NCBI GenBank assembly: GCA_023269825.1
Contig: JAGDWI010000003.1
Coordinates: 62,001-126,000 of the forward strand
DNA length: 64,000 nucleotides
DNA from: Desulfurococcaceae archaeon
GTDB taxonomy: Archaea; Thermoproteota; Thermoprotei_A; Sulfolobales; Desulfurococcaceae
Reading direction: 5' to 3'
This document shows, piece after piece, positions 43,076-52,158 of this stretch; positions within the stretch are counted from its first letter, which is position 1; each line of letters opens with the position of its first letter. The position numbers and the translations under genes are program-made. The notes below the pieces were generated by a model, which was not told where the DNA came from, searched no databases, and was given only the letters and a program-made list of their open reading frames with translations.

Positions 43076-43633
43076 CTAGACTCCAATTAGTTTCAACAAG
43101 AGACTTATTAAAGCAGCTGATGCGATCACCAATGCTGGGTGCAATTTTAAAGTCAATAATAGAACAGTGAACGCTGCGAATATTACAATTGAAACCCAGT
43201 CGATAACTCCGCTTTTAATTAACGCATTATTAGCTAACTTAATTAACGCGTAGAGAATGATTGCTAAGACAGCTGCGTTGATTCCTCTAAATATGGCTTT
43301 TGCCATCCAGTGATCCATGTAAGGTCTCAGAGACATTACTATACCTAGTATTACTACGTAGCAAGGTATAATTACACCCAGCGTTGCTACAATTGAACCA
43401 GGGACTCCTTTCAAAACATAACCAACCCATGTAGCAGCGTTAATCGCTATAGGTCCGGGAGTGCTCTCAGCTATCCCTATTATACTTAAAAATTCATCTT
43501 CACTTATCCACTTTTTCTCCTCGACTAGAACCCTGTAGTAAATCCCTATTCCACCATATCCTCCTCCAAACATTATGAAACCTATTTTTAAAAACTCTAG
43601 AAATAACTCTAAGTAAGTCACCATTAATCTCAC
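43076..43633 (-). CDS. chrA: Chromate transporter (single CHR domain)
   Basis: 185 residues with about six hydrophobic segments. FLKIGFIMFGGGYGGIG, EFLSIIGIAESTPGPIAINAA and GVPGSIVATLGVIIPCYVVI are the CHR-domain signatures. Single-domain CHR proteins are normally encoded as adjacent pairs of opposite topology; no second copy is here. The IS remnant begins 4 bp past the stop, where a partner gene would have been. Chromate or another oxyanion as the substrate is inferred from the family. Confidence 0.9.
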   Translation of the reverse strand: MRLMVTYLELFLEFLKIGFIMFGGGYGGIGIYYRVLVEEKKWISEDEFLSIIGIAESTPGPIAINAATWVGYVLKGVPGSIVATLGVIIPCYVVILGIVMSLRPYMDHWMAKAIFRGINAAVLAIILYALIKLANNALIKSGVIDWVSIVIFAAFTVLLLTLKLHPALVIASAALISLLLKLIGV

Positions 43634-43716
43634 CTACACCCTGTATATTTAGTACACCAATATTTTAGGGGGAGCATAGTTTTATAATCTTAGCTCTTAT
43701 AGTTGAGGTGCTTTAA

Positions 43717-45111
43717 TTGAACTCTGAAAAAATAACTAAGTTCTTTCAGCCTGAAAGCGTGGCAATAATAGGTGCTACGCCGAAAGAGGAAAAAGTTGGA
43801 AAAGCTATATTGGAGAACTTTATCTCGAAGTTTAAGGGTAGAATATACCCAGTGAATCCACAATATGATGAAGTACTTGGTTTAAAATGCTATAAGAGCA
43901 TTAAGGACCTACCTGAGCCACCTGATCTAGCTGTTATAGCTATTCCAGCTCCACTTGTACCTTCAGCTCTTAAGGAACTAGGCGAAAAAGGCTGCAAGTC
44001 AGTTGTAATCATTAGTGGAGGATTTAGGGAAACAGGGACTCCTGAGGGAATAAGACTAGAAAACGAGTTAGTGAAAATATCGAAGGAGTATGATATAAGA
44101 GTAATAGGGCCAAACTGTATAGGAATATTCGATAACTGGAGTGGTGTAGATACCTTCTTCACGGCTAAAATGAGAAAACCTCCTCGAGGACACGTAGGTT
44201 TCATTAGTCAGAGTGGTGCTTTTGCAACTGCATTAATGGATTGGATGGCTTACCATGGAATAGGTGTATCTAGAGCTATAAGCTACGGTAATAAAATCGA
44301 TGTAGATGATGTAGATCTCTTGGAGTTCCTCGGCGCGGATGATAAGACCAAAGTTATACTAATGTACATAGAGGGGCTCAGGGAAGGAAGAGGTAAGCTA
44401 TTCATTGAAACAGCTGGAAAGGTCGCGTGTAGGAAACCAGTAGTCGTATACAAAGCTGGGAAAACAACGAGAGGAGGCCGCGCTGCTTCAAGTCACACAG
44501 CTGCCATGGCCGGAGATTACTCCGTGTACAGAGCTGCATTTAAGCAAGCTGGAATAATTGAAGCTGAAAGCTTTGACGAAATGATGGATATCGTGAGAAT
44601 ATTCCTAGATCAACCGTTGATGAAGGGAAATAGAGTGTTCATTGTTACAGATGCAGGCGGAGTTGGAGTAATGTTAACCGATGCTTTAACTAGTGAAGGA
44701 TTTGATGTACCAGTCACCCCGAGGGATCTAAGGGAGAAACTTAGAAATATACTACCACCTCACTGCATCGTGGAAAACCCCATTGACCTAACAGGGGATA
44801 CTGATGACGAGAGATACATAAGAGTTTTAGAATTACTAGCGAAAAGAGACGATGTAGATGCTATAGCAGTAGTGGCTTTACCGCAGATACCGGGGTTAAA
44901 AGGCACATTTATCGACTACTTAGGTGATTTAAAGAGAGAGTGCGATAAGCCCTTGGTTGCTCTCACTATAGGGAGCGAGGTATCCATGAAAACAGCTGAG
45001 AAACTGCGGGAAAAGGGGATTACTGTATTTGAGTCACCCGAAAGACTTGCAAAGGCCTTAAAAGCTCTTAGAAATTATAGCTTATATGTGATTAAGCACA
45101 TGGTTGATTAA
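43717..45111 (+). CDS. acdA: Acetyl/acyl-CoA synthetase (ADP-forming), alpha subunit
   Basis: 464 residues from a TTG with GGTG upstream. CoA-binding domain: ESVAIIGATPKEEKVGKAI. CoA-ligase domain: GHVGFISQSGAFATALMDW. The phosphohistidine site is SSHTAAMAG with His260, and VTDAGGVGVMLTDAL follows. With the beta subunit it converts acetyl- or branched acyl-CoA, ADP and phosphate to the acid, CoA and ATP, the main energy-saving step of peptide and sugar fermentation in hyperthermophiles. Confidence 0.95.
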   Translation: MNSEKITKFFQPESVAIIGATPKEEKVGKAILENFISKFKGRIYPVNPQYDEVLGLKCYKSIKDLPEPPDLAVIAIPAPLVPSALKELGEKGCKSVVIISGGFRETGTPEGIRLENELVKISKEYDIRVIGPNCIGIFDNWSGVDTFFTAKMRKPPRGHVGFISQSGAFATALMDWMAYHGIGVSRAISYGNKIDVDDVDLLEFLGADDKTKVILMYIEGLREGRGKLFIETAGKVACRKPVVVYKAGKTTRGGRAASSHTAAMAGDYSVYRAAFKQAGIIEAESFDEMMDIVRIFLDQPLMKGNRVFIVTDAGGVGVMLTDALTSEGFDVPVTPRDLREKLRNILPPHCIVENPIDLTGDTDDERYIRVLELLAKRDDVDAIAVVALPQIPGLKGTFIDYLGDLKRECDKPLVALTIGSEVSMKTAEKLREKGITVFESPERLAKALKALRNYSLYVIKHMVD

Positions 45112-45112
45112 A

Positions 45113-45817
45113 ATGACACCTAGGGAAATAATTGAAAATGCTTTAAATGAAAACAGGAATAAGCTATTAGAACACGAGGCTTTTGAAGTAGCTAAATACT
45201 ATGGTATTCCGACACCCACAGCTGTACTGGTAAGAACGCCGGAAGAAGCATATGACCTCGCTGATAAAATAGGTTATCCCATAGTATTGAAAATAGTGTC
45301 TCCCGACATCACTCATAAAAGCGATGTAGGAGGAGTAAAACTTGGTTTGAAGAGCAAAGAGGAGGTATCTGAAGGAGTAAAAGAAATCTTGAAAAACGTG
45401 CAAAATAGGGCTCCAGATGCGAAAATTGTTGGAGTAATAATGTATAAGATGGCTCCACCGGGATTAGAAGTAATTGTTGGAGGAGTTAGAGACGATGTCT
45501 TCGGTTCAGTAGTAATGTTCGGCCTTGGAGGTATATTCGTTGAGGTTCTCAGGGATGTTTCATTTAGGGTATCACCAGTATCCATGGAAGATGCCCTCGA
45601 GATGATCAGTGAAATAAAATCCTCAAAAATACTCAGCGGTTTCCGCGGACAACCCCCAGCTGATAAAGAAGCCATAGCTGATATCATTGTTAAAACATCG
45701 AAACTACTCATGGAGAACCAAGAAATAGAATCTATTGACTTAAACCCAGTGATAGTGTACCCGCAGGGTGCACTAGCAGTCGACGTGAGAATAATACTGA
45801 AAAGGGGCAATAAATGA
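45113..45817 (+). CDS. acdB: Acetyl/acyl-CoA synthetase (ADP-forming), beta subunit
   Basis: 234 residues from the ATG at 45113, 1 nt after the alpha stop; a TTG at 45104 adds three. ATP-grasp fold: YGIPTPTAVLVRTPEEAYDLA, GYPIVLKIVSPDITHKSDVGGV and VMFGLGGIFVEVLRDVSFRV, where the histidine of THKSD is the second phosphohistidine site in this family. IESIDLNPVIVY is the metal-binding end. It binds ADP and completes the alpha subunit. Confidence 0.95.
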   Translation: MTPREIIENALNENRNKLLEHEAFEVAKYYGIPTPTAVLVRTPEEAYDLADKIGYPIVLKIVSPDITHKSDVGGVKLGLKSKEEVSEGVKEILKNVQNRAPDAKIVGVIMYKMAPPGLEVIVGGVRDDVFGSVVMFGLGGIFVEVLRDVSFRVSPVSMEDALEMISEIKSSKILSGFRGQPPADKEAIADIIVKTSKLLMENQEIESIDLNPVIVYPQGALAVDVRIILKRGNK

Positions 45818-46728
45818 GCAATATAGGCAACATTGACGAACTCTCGAAGAAAGCAGAGGAAGTATCACGAGAAATCTACGAGATAAGAGAACACATAAAA
45901 CAATTAAAAGAGAAAAAAGAAAAACTTTTTAATGAATTAAGTAAACTAAGAGAAGAGAAAAATAAACTTCTCGAGGAGATAAGGCGAATTAAACTCGATA
46001 TAAGGGCCATTCGTGAAGAGAGAGGTAAACTCATAGATGAGTACAAGAAGATCTCCGAGGTACGGAGAGAGGAGCTCGCGCAAGCTAATCTCCTAAGAGA
46101 ACTCATACAGAGTAAAACAACGGAGCTACAAGAACTAAGTGAGGAAAATAAGATACCGATTAGTGTTTTAAAGCGAAAAATAGAGGAATTAGAGTGGACT
46201 ATACAAACAAATGTTCTCCCACAGGAGAAAGAAAACGAGTTAATTAGAAAACTAAAAGCATATCATCAATTATTAAACCGCGCATTAAGCACTAATGAAA
46301 GAAAAGAAGAATTACTTGAGTTGCGAGCTACATATATTTCAACTAGGGCGAGAATTAAGGATTTATCATCTAAGCTTAATAAACTGAGAGAAGAAATCAA
46401 TGAAAAAACTAACAAAATGAAATCATTAAAGGATAAACTGGGAGAAACAATAGCCAGATACACTGCAATAAAGAACGATATCGAGAAAAAGAAGAAAGAA
46501 TTAGATGAGTGCAACAATGAAATCGTTGATAGCACATCTAAGCTTAATGCCCTCCGAGAACAATACCAGAAACTACTAGATGAAATCGAGAAAGCGAAAA
46601 CACTAACAGCTCTTAGCGAGAAGAGATCAAAGATCGCTAAAAACATCGAGCAACGCTCCAAGAAACGCGTAACTCTCGAGGAATTTAAGATAATGTATGG
46701 GAACCCAGAGGATCTAGAGGAAAATTAG
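45814..46728 (+). CDS. Archaeal coiled-coil protein (COG1340-like)
   Basis: 304 residues, almost wholly coiled coil. The motif ELEWTIQTNVLPQEKENELIRKLKAYHQLL in the middle matches the uncharacterised archaeal coiled-coil family I know as COG1340. Short C-terminal segment VTLEEFKIMYGNPEDLEEN. It starts within the acdB stop (ATGA overlap). Its 3' end overlaps uppS by 4 nt. Function unknown; SMC-like or cytoskeletal roles are only speculation. Confidence 0.78.
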   Translation: MSNIGNIDELSKKAEEVSREIYEIREHIKQLKEKKEKLFNELSKLREEKNKLLEEIRRIKLDIRAIREERGKLIDEYKKISEVRREELAQANLLRELIQSKTTELQELSEENKIPISVLKRKIEELEWTIQTNVLPQEKENELIRKLKAYHQLLNRALSTNERKEELLELRATYISTRARIKDLSSKLNKLREEINEKTNKMKSLKDKLGETIARYTAIKNDIEKKKKELDECNNEIVDSTSKLNALREQYQKLLDEIEKAKTLTALSEKRSKIAKNIEQRSKKRVTLEEFKIMYGNPEDLEEN

Positions 46729-47543
46729 CGCCCAAACCTCCTTTCTCTCATCTGATAGCTTCTTATAGCTCTCCAGAAATCTATTTTCCTGAAGTCAGGC
46801 CAGTATACGTCGCAGAAGTATAATTCACTGTAGGCTGAGTGCCACAGCAGGAAATTGCTTATTCTCTCCTCACCACTGGTTCTAATAATTAAATCCAAGT
46901 CAGGTATTTCACCAGTATACAGGTATTTAGCGAAAACATCCTCATTAATATCGCATGGCTTCAATATACCTTTTCCAACATCTTCAGCAATGGATCTTAC
47001 TGCATCAATTATTTCCTGGCGACCTCCATAACATAAAGCTATAGTTAAAACGTATTCGCCGTAGTTTGCAGTAGACTCCATTACCTTCTTGGCTAGATCC
47101 CTTAATTTCTCCGGCACATATTCCAGTTTCCCCACTACGAGGATCTTCACTTTGTTCTCATAGACCTCGGGCATGTTTAATAGTTCGTTTAAACCATTTT
47201 CTATGATTTTGAACAGGTTTTCGCGTTCAACCGGGTTTCTATGCAGGCAATTCTCCGTACTCATTGCAAAGATCGTCACATAGGGTATTTTTAAGTCCCA
47301 GATCCATTTTAGTACTTCTCTTACTTTCTCATATCCATAATAGTGTCCATTAATTGTCTCTAATCCTCTCTCCCTCGCCCATCTCCTGTTTCCATCCGGT
47401 ATTATTCCAATGTGTCTTGGGAACGGCCCATTCTTTATCTGTAGCCATAACCATTTCTCATACAATCTATATACTGGTTTACCAAGTTTAAACCCTATAC
47501 TCAATAGTGCTGATTCGTACACATGTCTACGAGGTCTACTCAT
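46725..47543 (-). CDS. uppS: Undecaprenyl/polyprenyl diphosphate synthase (cis-prenyltransferase)
   Basis: 272 residues. HIGIIPDGNRRWARERG is the diphosphate-binding motif with the catalytic aspartate. YVTIFAMSTENCLHRNPVERENL, ALCYGGRQEIIDAVRSIAEDV and PDLDLIIRTSGEERISNFLLWHSAYSELYF are the other conserved regions. It makes long cis-polyprenyl diphosphates that become the dolichol-type glycan carriers for protein glycosylation. Confidence 0.96.
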   Translation of the reverse strand: MSRPRRHVYESALLSIGFKLGKPVYRLYEKWLWLQIKNGPFPRHIGIIPDGNRRWARERGLETINGHYYGYEKVREVLKWIWDLKIPYVTIFAMSTENCLHRNPVERENLFKIIENGLNELLNMPEVYENKVKILVVGKLEYVPEKLRDLAKKVMESTANYGEYVLTIALCYGGRQEIIDAVRSIAEDVGKGILKPCDINEDVFAKYLYTGEIPDLDLIIRTSGEERISNFLLWHSAYSELYFCDVYWPDFRKIDFWRAIRSYQMRERRFGR

Positions 47544-47636
47544 CGCACAAAACCATGAATATGCATATTTATATAGGTCTTAGTGTAGCTATATTTTAAA
47601 GCCTGTAAATAAGTGTTTAATCCCTGGGGTTAGTCC

Positions 47637-48023
47637 ATGGCTTACTATCAGGGAAATGATTTAGTGAAACCAACTGGTGGACTTAAGGGTAAATATAGAA
47701 AGAAAAGAAAATATGAACTAGGTTCACCTCCAACGAAGACAGTAATGTCTAGTGAAGAAGAGAGAAAAATAGAGAGAGGTAGGGGAGGCAACCTTAAGGT
47801 AAAACTTAAGAAAGCAACTTACGTAAACGTGGCATTAACCGATGGTTCCACTAAGAAAGTGCGAATACTGGACGTGGTTGAAACACCGGAGAATCCCCAG
47901 AACTCGAAGTTCAAGATCATTTCAAAGGGATCAGTAGTTAAAACAGAACTTGGACTTGTAAAGATCACATCGAGACCCGGTCAAGACGGTGTTTTAAATG
48001 GAGTTATAGTCCAGAAGAGTTAA
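47637..48023 (+). CDS. rps8e: Small ribosomal subunit protein eS8
   Basis: 128 residues. YYQGNDLVKPTGGLKGKYRKKRKYELG and a C-terminal beta barrel with ITSRPGQDGVLNGVIV are the archaeal eS8 signature. Basic. It starts at an ATG after ggggtta. srp19 follows 25 bp later on the same strand. Confidence 0.97.
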   Translation: MAYYQGNDLVKPTGGLKGKYRKKRKYELGSPPTKTVMSSEEERKIERGRGGNLKVKLKKATYVNVALTDGSTKKVRILDVVETPENPQNSKFKIISKGSVVKTELGLVKITSRPGQDGVLNGVIVQKS

Positions 48024-48048
48024 TGAAAGTAAACCCATGGGATTTTAA

Positions 48049-48348
48049 GTGAGTAGAGATCATGGGGGCTCCCGTATAGTCATATATCCCTCCTACTTCA
48101 ACTCGAGTTTATCTAGGAGCAAGGGTCGTAGAGTGCCATTACGATTATCTGTACCAAACCCCGCCCTAAGTGATATCGAGAAGATATGTAGACAACTAGG
48201 TTTAAACCCAGTAGTAGAGCAAGATAGATCTCACCCTAGAAACACGTTTCAGAAAGGTAGAATAATAGTAGATAAGCGAGAAAGCAAGTTGAAAACCCTA
48301 TACCTGGTAGCGAGTGAGTTAAAGAAATATTACCAGAAACCTCGATGA
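48049..48348 (+). CDS. srp19: Signal recognition particle 19 kDa protein
   Basis: 99 residues from a GTG. RIVIYPSYFNSSLSRSKGRRVPL and NPALSDIEKICRQLGLNPVVEQDRSHPRNTFQKGRI are SRP19 blocks. It binds helices 6 and 8 of 7S RNA and readies it for SRP54 (encoded at 11.7-13.0 kb). The 7S RNA gene is not in the window. Confidence 0.95.
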   Translation: MSRDHGGSRIVIYPSYFNSSLSRSKGRRVPLRLSVPNPALSDIEKICRQLGLNPVVEQDRSHPRNTFQKGRIIVDKRESKLKTLYLVASELKKYYQKPR

Positions 48349-48351
48349 AGT

Positions 48352-48684
48352 CCTATAAATACTAAATATTACCAGTTATTACATTTCTAATTCTCCTCAT
48401 ATTAGCGTATTACGGACTTCTCTCATTTATAAGAAACACCATGTGGATAAAATCTCGTGGAAACAGGCGAATATATTGTTCTAATTCACGTAGTGTTAGT
48501 ATTGGTAAACACATTGTTTCCTGGCTTAATAAGTAGATTATCAGTGCATTGTATTATTCGATCTTATATTCATGTATTTAAAGAAGCCTGTAACATAAAT
48601 ACGCTAACTCATTGAATTAAAATTTGAAAGATACCTTTTATTATCAAGTGTTCTAAGCTATTAATTGGTCCTAGTGGTGGCAGT
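48352..48684. other. 333-bp gap between srp19 and gar1
   Basis: Near the start is a clear TATA-like cctataaata (48352-48361). From 48370 a frame runs open without ATG, GTG or TTG through a hydrophobic stretch LILLILAYYGLLSFIRNTMW to a stop near 48531; with only a late internal ATG (about 48440) this may be chance. The second half is A/T-rich, with a TATA-like cttttatta (about 48634-48642) that probably serves gar1. No tRNA or C/D box pattern was seen. A small RNA transcript is possible. Confidence 0.4.
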
Positions 48685-48954
48685 ATGCGACTACTTGGTA
48701 TAACCGATATTTATAGTAGAGGAGGATATCTCATAGTTAAACCATATGTAAACCAGGTTCTAAGGTGCGTGGGGGCAATAGTTCACGATAGCGTGGGGCG
48801 TAAAGTAGGTGTGGTCGTAGATGTTATTGGGCGCGTCAATGATCCAAGATTAGTTGTTAAAATAGAGAACCATGAACTAGGAGAACTACTTGCTCATAGG
48901 AAAGAAAAATTGTACTTTACTTTTCAGCGGAAACCTAAGAGGATCAGGAAATAG
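48685..48954 (+). CDS. gar1: H/ACA RNP component Gar1
   Basis: 89 residues. LIVKPYVNQVLRCVGAIVHDSVGRKVGVVVDVIGRVNDPRLVVKI is the Gar1 six-stranded barrel. It joins Cbf5 in H/ACA RNPs and aids product release in pseudouridylation. GGTGG precedes the ATG. The TFB gene starts 11 bp later, a common archaeal pairing. Confidence 0.93.
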   Translation: MRLLGITDIYSRGGYLIVKPYVNQVLRCVGAIVHDSVGRKVGVVVDVIGRVNDPRLVVKIENHELGELLAHRKEKLYFTFQRKPKRIRK

Positions 48955-48965
48955 AGGTGTAGAAC

Positions 48966-49835
48966 TTGAAGTGCACGTACTGTGGATCCACTAATATTCT
49001 ATTTGATGCGGAGTTCCAAATATATGTTTGTCAACAATGTGGTAGCGTAGTAGAGGATAGGCCTATTTACCAGGGTCAGGAAGTATTTGATAAGGATGGT
49101 TCTGTATCTAGGTATAGTGGTGCATTCACGCACCGTGTACATGACCACGGTGTTGGAAGCACTGAGATCTCTGGGAGTCTACGTAGACATATTAAACAGG
49201 GTAGAACATGGGTTGCTAGAAACCTTGATGCTAGAGTAAGTAAAGAAGATAAAAAACTAGTTAAAGCACTTAAAGAGTTAAATGAGCTCATAAAACAAAT
49301 TAAACCACCCAAATCCGTTGGTGAAACAGCAGCTGAGATCCTGCAAAGAGTAATAAAAGAGCTAAACATAAAAGAGCAGACATTAAAAAGAGTCGTCATA
49401 GCATCGCTCTATCTCGCATATAAAATGTGCGGTATTCCTCGACCAGCGAAAATATACGCTAGAGAACTTGGAATTAAGGAAAGTGATTTATGGGAGGGAG
49501 TCAGGAAGATTAGAGAAGTATGCGGCGACGTTAAAATAGCACCAGAGGTATTTGAACCAAGGTATTACGTGAACTACATTACGAATAAACTAGAACTACC
49601 TCCAGAAGTAGCTGCTCTTGCAAGCGAGTTATTAGCTCACACTAGAACAAATAGTTCATTAAGCGGTAAAAGCCCAGCGAGCTTAGCAGCTGCAGCAGTA
49701 TACTTAGCAGGCATTTTAACAAATAATAGAAAGAACCAGCTTGAAGTAGGAAGCGTTATCGGTCAAACAGATGTTGCTGTTAGGAGCTCATATGATTTAT
49801 TGATTAAAAACCTCGATATCGAGGTTTTACTCTGA
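48966..49835 (+). CDS. tfb: Transcription initiation factor B (TFB)
   Basis: 289 residues from a TTG. The N-terminal zinc ribbon uses Cys3, Cys6, Cys22 and Cys25. The B-finger region reads FTHRVHDHGVGSTEISGS. Two cyclin folds follow (VGETAAEILQRVIKEL and YLAYKMCGIPRPAKIYA; then VNYITNKLELPPEVAALASEL and SLAAAAVYLAGI). It recruits RNA polymerase to TBP-bound promoters through BRE contacts. It is followed by the TFE-beta gene 128 bp downstream. Confidence 0.96.
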   Translation: MKCTYCGSTNILFDAEFQIYVCQQCGSVVEDRPIYQGQEVFDKDGSVSRYSGAFTHRVHDHGVGSTEISGSLRRHIKQGRTWVARNLDARVSKEDKKLVKALKELNELIKQIKPPKSVGETAAEILQRVIKELNIKEQTLKRVVIASLYLAYKMCGIPRPAKIYARELGIKESDLWEGVRKIREVCGDVKIAPEVFEPRYYVNYITNKLELPPEVAALASELLAHTRTNSSLSGKSPASLAAAAVYLAGILTNNRKNQLEVGSVIGQTDVAVRSSYDLLIKNLDIEVLL

Positions 49836-49963
49836 AAAATGAACAATCAATTAGATGCTTCCACATTAATCATTGCCGAGGTCCCCGATTAAGTATTACT
49901 GTGAAAATATAATACGCTATTTTAGCTAAGAATATTTACGGTACTAGATAATGGTGCATTTAA

Positions 49964-50395
49964 ATGTCAAAATCACTCAACAAGTACGATATTACCTTAT
50001 TGAAATGGCTATCAAAGTTGAGTAAACCAGTATACCAAAATGACATACCAAAACTTACAGGGTTAGACTTAAAGATCGTCACTAAATCCCTATATAAGCT
50101 CGAGAAAATGAACCTAGTTGAAAGGAAACCAGCTGTTCACAATAAAAGGAGAACATATATTGTCAGCGTAGACGTAGATAAAGTATCGAAAATGCTCGAA
50201 GAATATGGTGAATCTCTTTTAACATTATCAGAGTTGTTTAAGCAGATTGAGGAAATTCCATGTATATCTTGTCAATTCATTCATAAATGCTATGAAGGAG
50301 GCTTCTATGACCCAATCTACTGCTCACTACTCAGCGGTTATCTATCGCGATACTCCTTATCGAGGAAAACGCTGCAACAAGTATCTAAGCATTAA
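49964..50395 (+). CDS. Transcription factor E beta subunit (RPC34/RPC39-like)
   Basis: 143 residues. The winged helix occupies 8-70 (LSKPVYQNDIPKLTGLDLKIVTKSLYKLEKMNLVERK). Cys100, Cys103, Cys109 and Cys120 match the cubane [4Fe-4S] ligand pattern of crenarchaeal TFE-beta. It pairs with TFE-alpha to open promoters. Its position just after tfb supports the assignment. TFE-alpha is not in the window. Confidence 0.85.
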   Translation: MSKSLNKYDITLLKWLSKLSKPVYQNDIPKLTGLDLKIVTKSLYKLEKMNLVERKPAVHNKRRTYIVSVDVDKVSKMLEEYGESLLTLSELFKQIEEIPCISCQFIHKCYEGGFYDPIYCSLLSGYLSRYSLSRKTLQQVSKH

Positions 50396-50441
50396 TATTC
50401 CCGTAGAGAGTACTATATATGAATGGGATGACTCAGAATCC

Positions 50442-51779
50442 CTAGCTGATAAATGATGAAACCGGGCGCTTAGGACCTCTTCTTGGAAGAATAACGTTGT
50501 TTTCATGTAGTCTCATGATCCTTCGGGAAAGTTGCTCTTGATTAAGCCAATCCCCGTAACCTTTACCTGAACCAATGATTCTAGCCAGTTCTCTCTTTAC
50601 TTCTGGGGGGACTATTGAAGGAGCCTTCATACAAAACGGTGTTCCCGGCAAAGGCAAGTAGTAGTGAAGGTGAATTCTCCCACCTTTCTCAATGATTCTC
50701 TTAGCTAAATTCACTGTTTCCCACATTTCATCTACTTCTTCTCCGGGAAAACCTATTATTAAATCGACGTCTGGAATGAATCCCTGCTTGATCGCTATAT
50801 CAACAGCCAATAATACATCCTCAGCGCTGTGTCTTCTATTAATAAGACGTAGAATTCTCTCGCTTCCGGATTGAGCCCCTATTATTATTGATTTATTTGC
50901 AACATATTTCCTTAGAGTCTTAAGGGCTTCTTCGGTTACGTGCTCTGGTCTTATCTCACTTGGAAAACTCCCAAGAAATATTCTTCCATGATGCTTCGAT
51001 ACTACTTCTCTAAGTGTGGAAAGCAAATTCTCGATCTCATCGAGTTTTATTTCTCTACTGATATTGTTTAATCCATAGGCTAGACCGTTGGGCGATATGA
51101 AGCGTATATCTTTAACTCCTCGATTAAGCATTTGTTCAGCGTAAAAGACAACTCTATTCAGGCTTCTATGTCTATACTTAAATCCATGCATATATGAAAC
51201 CTGGCAATAGAAGCAACCATAGGGACAACCCCTGGTGATCTCGATGGGGTTCACTATGCCCCTCCAGTATGGAAATGGATCATAATTATCAAGGTTAATT
51301 AATGATCTACGGCCTGTGAATGCTAAGCTGTGATCAGAATCCAAGTAAGCCAGGCCTTTAACGCTTAAAACGTCTCCTTTATCCCTAAAGGATAATATGA
51401 AGTCCCTAATGGATTCCTCAGCTTCACCAATGAATACGTAGTCAAATCCAAAGTACAAAAGAGAACCATAAGGATCTCCTGATACGTGGGGGCCTCCACA
51501 TATAGTTATACACCCGATTCTCTTCGCTTCATTAATGAACTCCTTTAATTCACTGTAATAATTGTTTTGAGCAAGCATTGTTGTCATCAAACTCAGAGCT
51601 ATGATACATTTCTCCTCTTTCTCTTTAAGCTTCAAAGCGTACTCTAGAATATTGTTAAAGTTTTCGAGTAGCCTAATTTCAACTCCGTTAATTAGATCTA
51701 CGGAGGCTATTACGGCGTTTAAACTATACCTAACTCTCTTATCGTATAAAAACAAGATATTATATTTCAATGTATTCAA
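50442..51779 (-). CDS. B12-binding-domain radical SAM protein (MJ1487-like, TIGR04013-type)
   Basis: 445 residues. The N-terminal Rossmann-like half (CITICGGPHVSGDPYGSLLY, VFIGEAEESI) resembles cobalamin-binding domains. The radical SAM core has CPYGCFYC with Cys185, Cys189 and Cys192 binding the 4Fe-4S cluster. IIGAQSGSERILRLINRRHS and DVDLIIGFPGEEVDEM are further core motifs. The reaction is unknown; archaeal members of this group are uncharacterised. TTG start. It converges on TFE-beta. Confidence 0.88.
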   Translation of the reverse strand: MNTLKYNILFLYDKRVRYSLNAVIASVDLINGVEIRLLENFNNILEYALKLKEKEEKCIIALSLMTTMLAQNNYYSELKEFINEAKRIGCITICGGPHVSGDPYGSLLYFGFDYVFIGEAEESIRDFILSFRDKGDVLSVKGLAYLDSDHSLAFTGRRSLINLDNYDPFPYWRGIVNPIEITRGCPYGCFYCQVSYMHGFKYRHRSLNRVVFYAEQMLNRGVKDIRFISPNGLAYGLNNISREIKLDEIENLLSTLREVVSKHHGRIFLGSFPSEIRPEHVTEEALKTLRKYVANKSIIIGAQSGSERILRLINRRHSAEDVLLAVDIAIKQGFIPDVDLIIGFPGEEVDEMWETVNLAKRIIEKGGRIHLHYYLPLPGTPFCMKAPSIVPPEVKRELARIIGSGKGYGDWLNQEQLSRRIMRLHENNVILPRRGPKRPVSSFIS

Positions 51780-51853
51780 CCCTGAAACGTTTAAATTTCA
51801 CTTTATATTTTATTGTATATCAGCTCTAATGAGTAAGAAAAGAGGTGCTTTAA

Positions 51854-52150
51854 TTGAAGACAAGTAATGAATTAGACCCGGTGGAGATACAAGAACTTGC
51901 ACGCAGGGTTAGGCTTAGAATTCTCCATGAGGATGACGATGTTGTTCTTTTAACAGCACCAAACGATGAGGAACTCGCAAGTATTGTTAGAGAATTGTTG
52001 AGTTATAAACCAATGAACTTGAAGGAAATCCATCAAATTCTTTCAGGTATTGCAAGCGAAGATAAAATTAGAAAAGCTCTCAATATGCTACTAGATCGAG
52101 GAGAAATATATATAAGCAATGACGGTAAGTATGTTACAACAGTACTATAA
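51854..52150 (+). CDS. Small winged-helix-like protein
   Basis: 98 residues from a TTG after GGTG. Residues 38-98 (VRELLSYKPMNLKEIHQILSG, then SEDKIRKALNMLLDRGEIYISNDGKYVTT) form a convincing winged helix. The N terminus is acidic. Likely DNA binding, targets unknown. A TATA-like tttatattttat lies upstream near 51802-51813. Confidence 0.65.
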   Translation: MKTSNELDPVEIQELARRVRLRILHEDDDVVLLTAPNDEELASIVRELLSYKPMNLKEIHQILSGIASEDKIRKALNMLLDRGEIYISNDGKYVTTVL

Positions 52151-52158
52151 TTAATGAC

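Noticed and set aside
45814-46728. SMC/Rad50-like reading of the coiled-coil protein
   Set aside because: No Walker A or B motif or hinge is present; it is a plain coiled-coil protein.
48370-48533. Hydrophobic mini-ORF in the srp19-gar1 gap
   Set aside because: It has no ATG, GTG or TTG before the hydrophobic part; kept only as part of the gap description.
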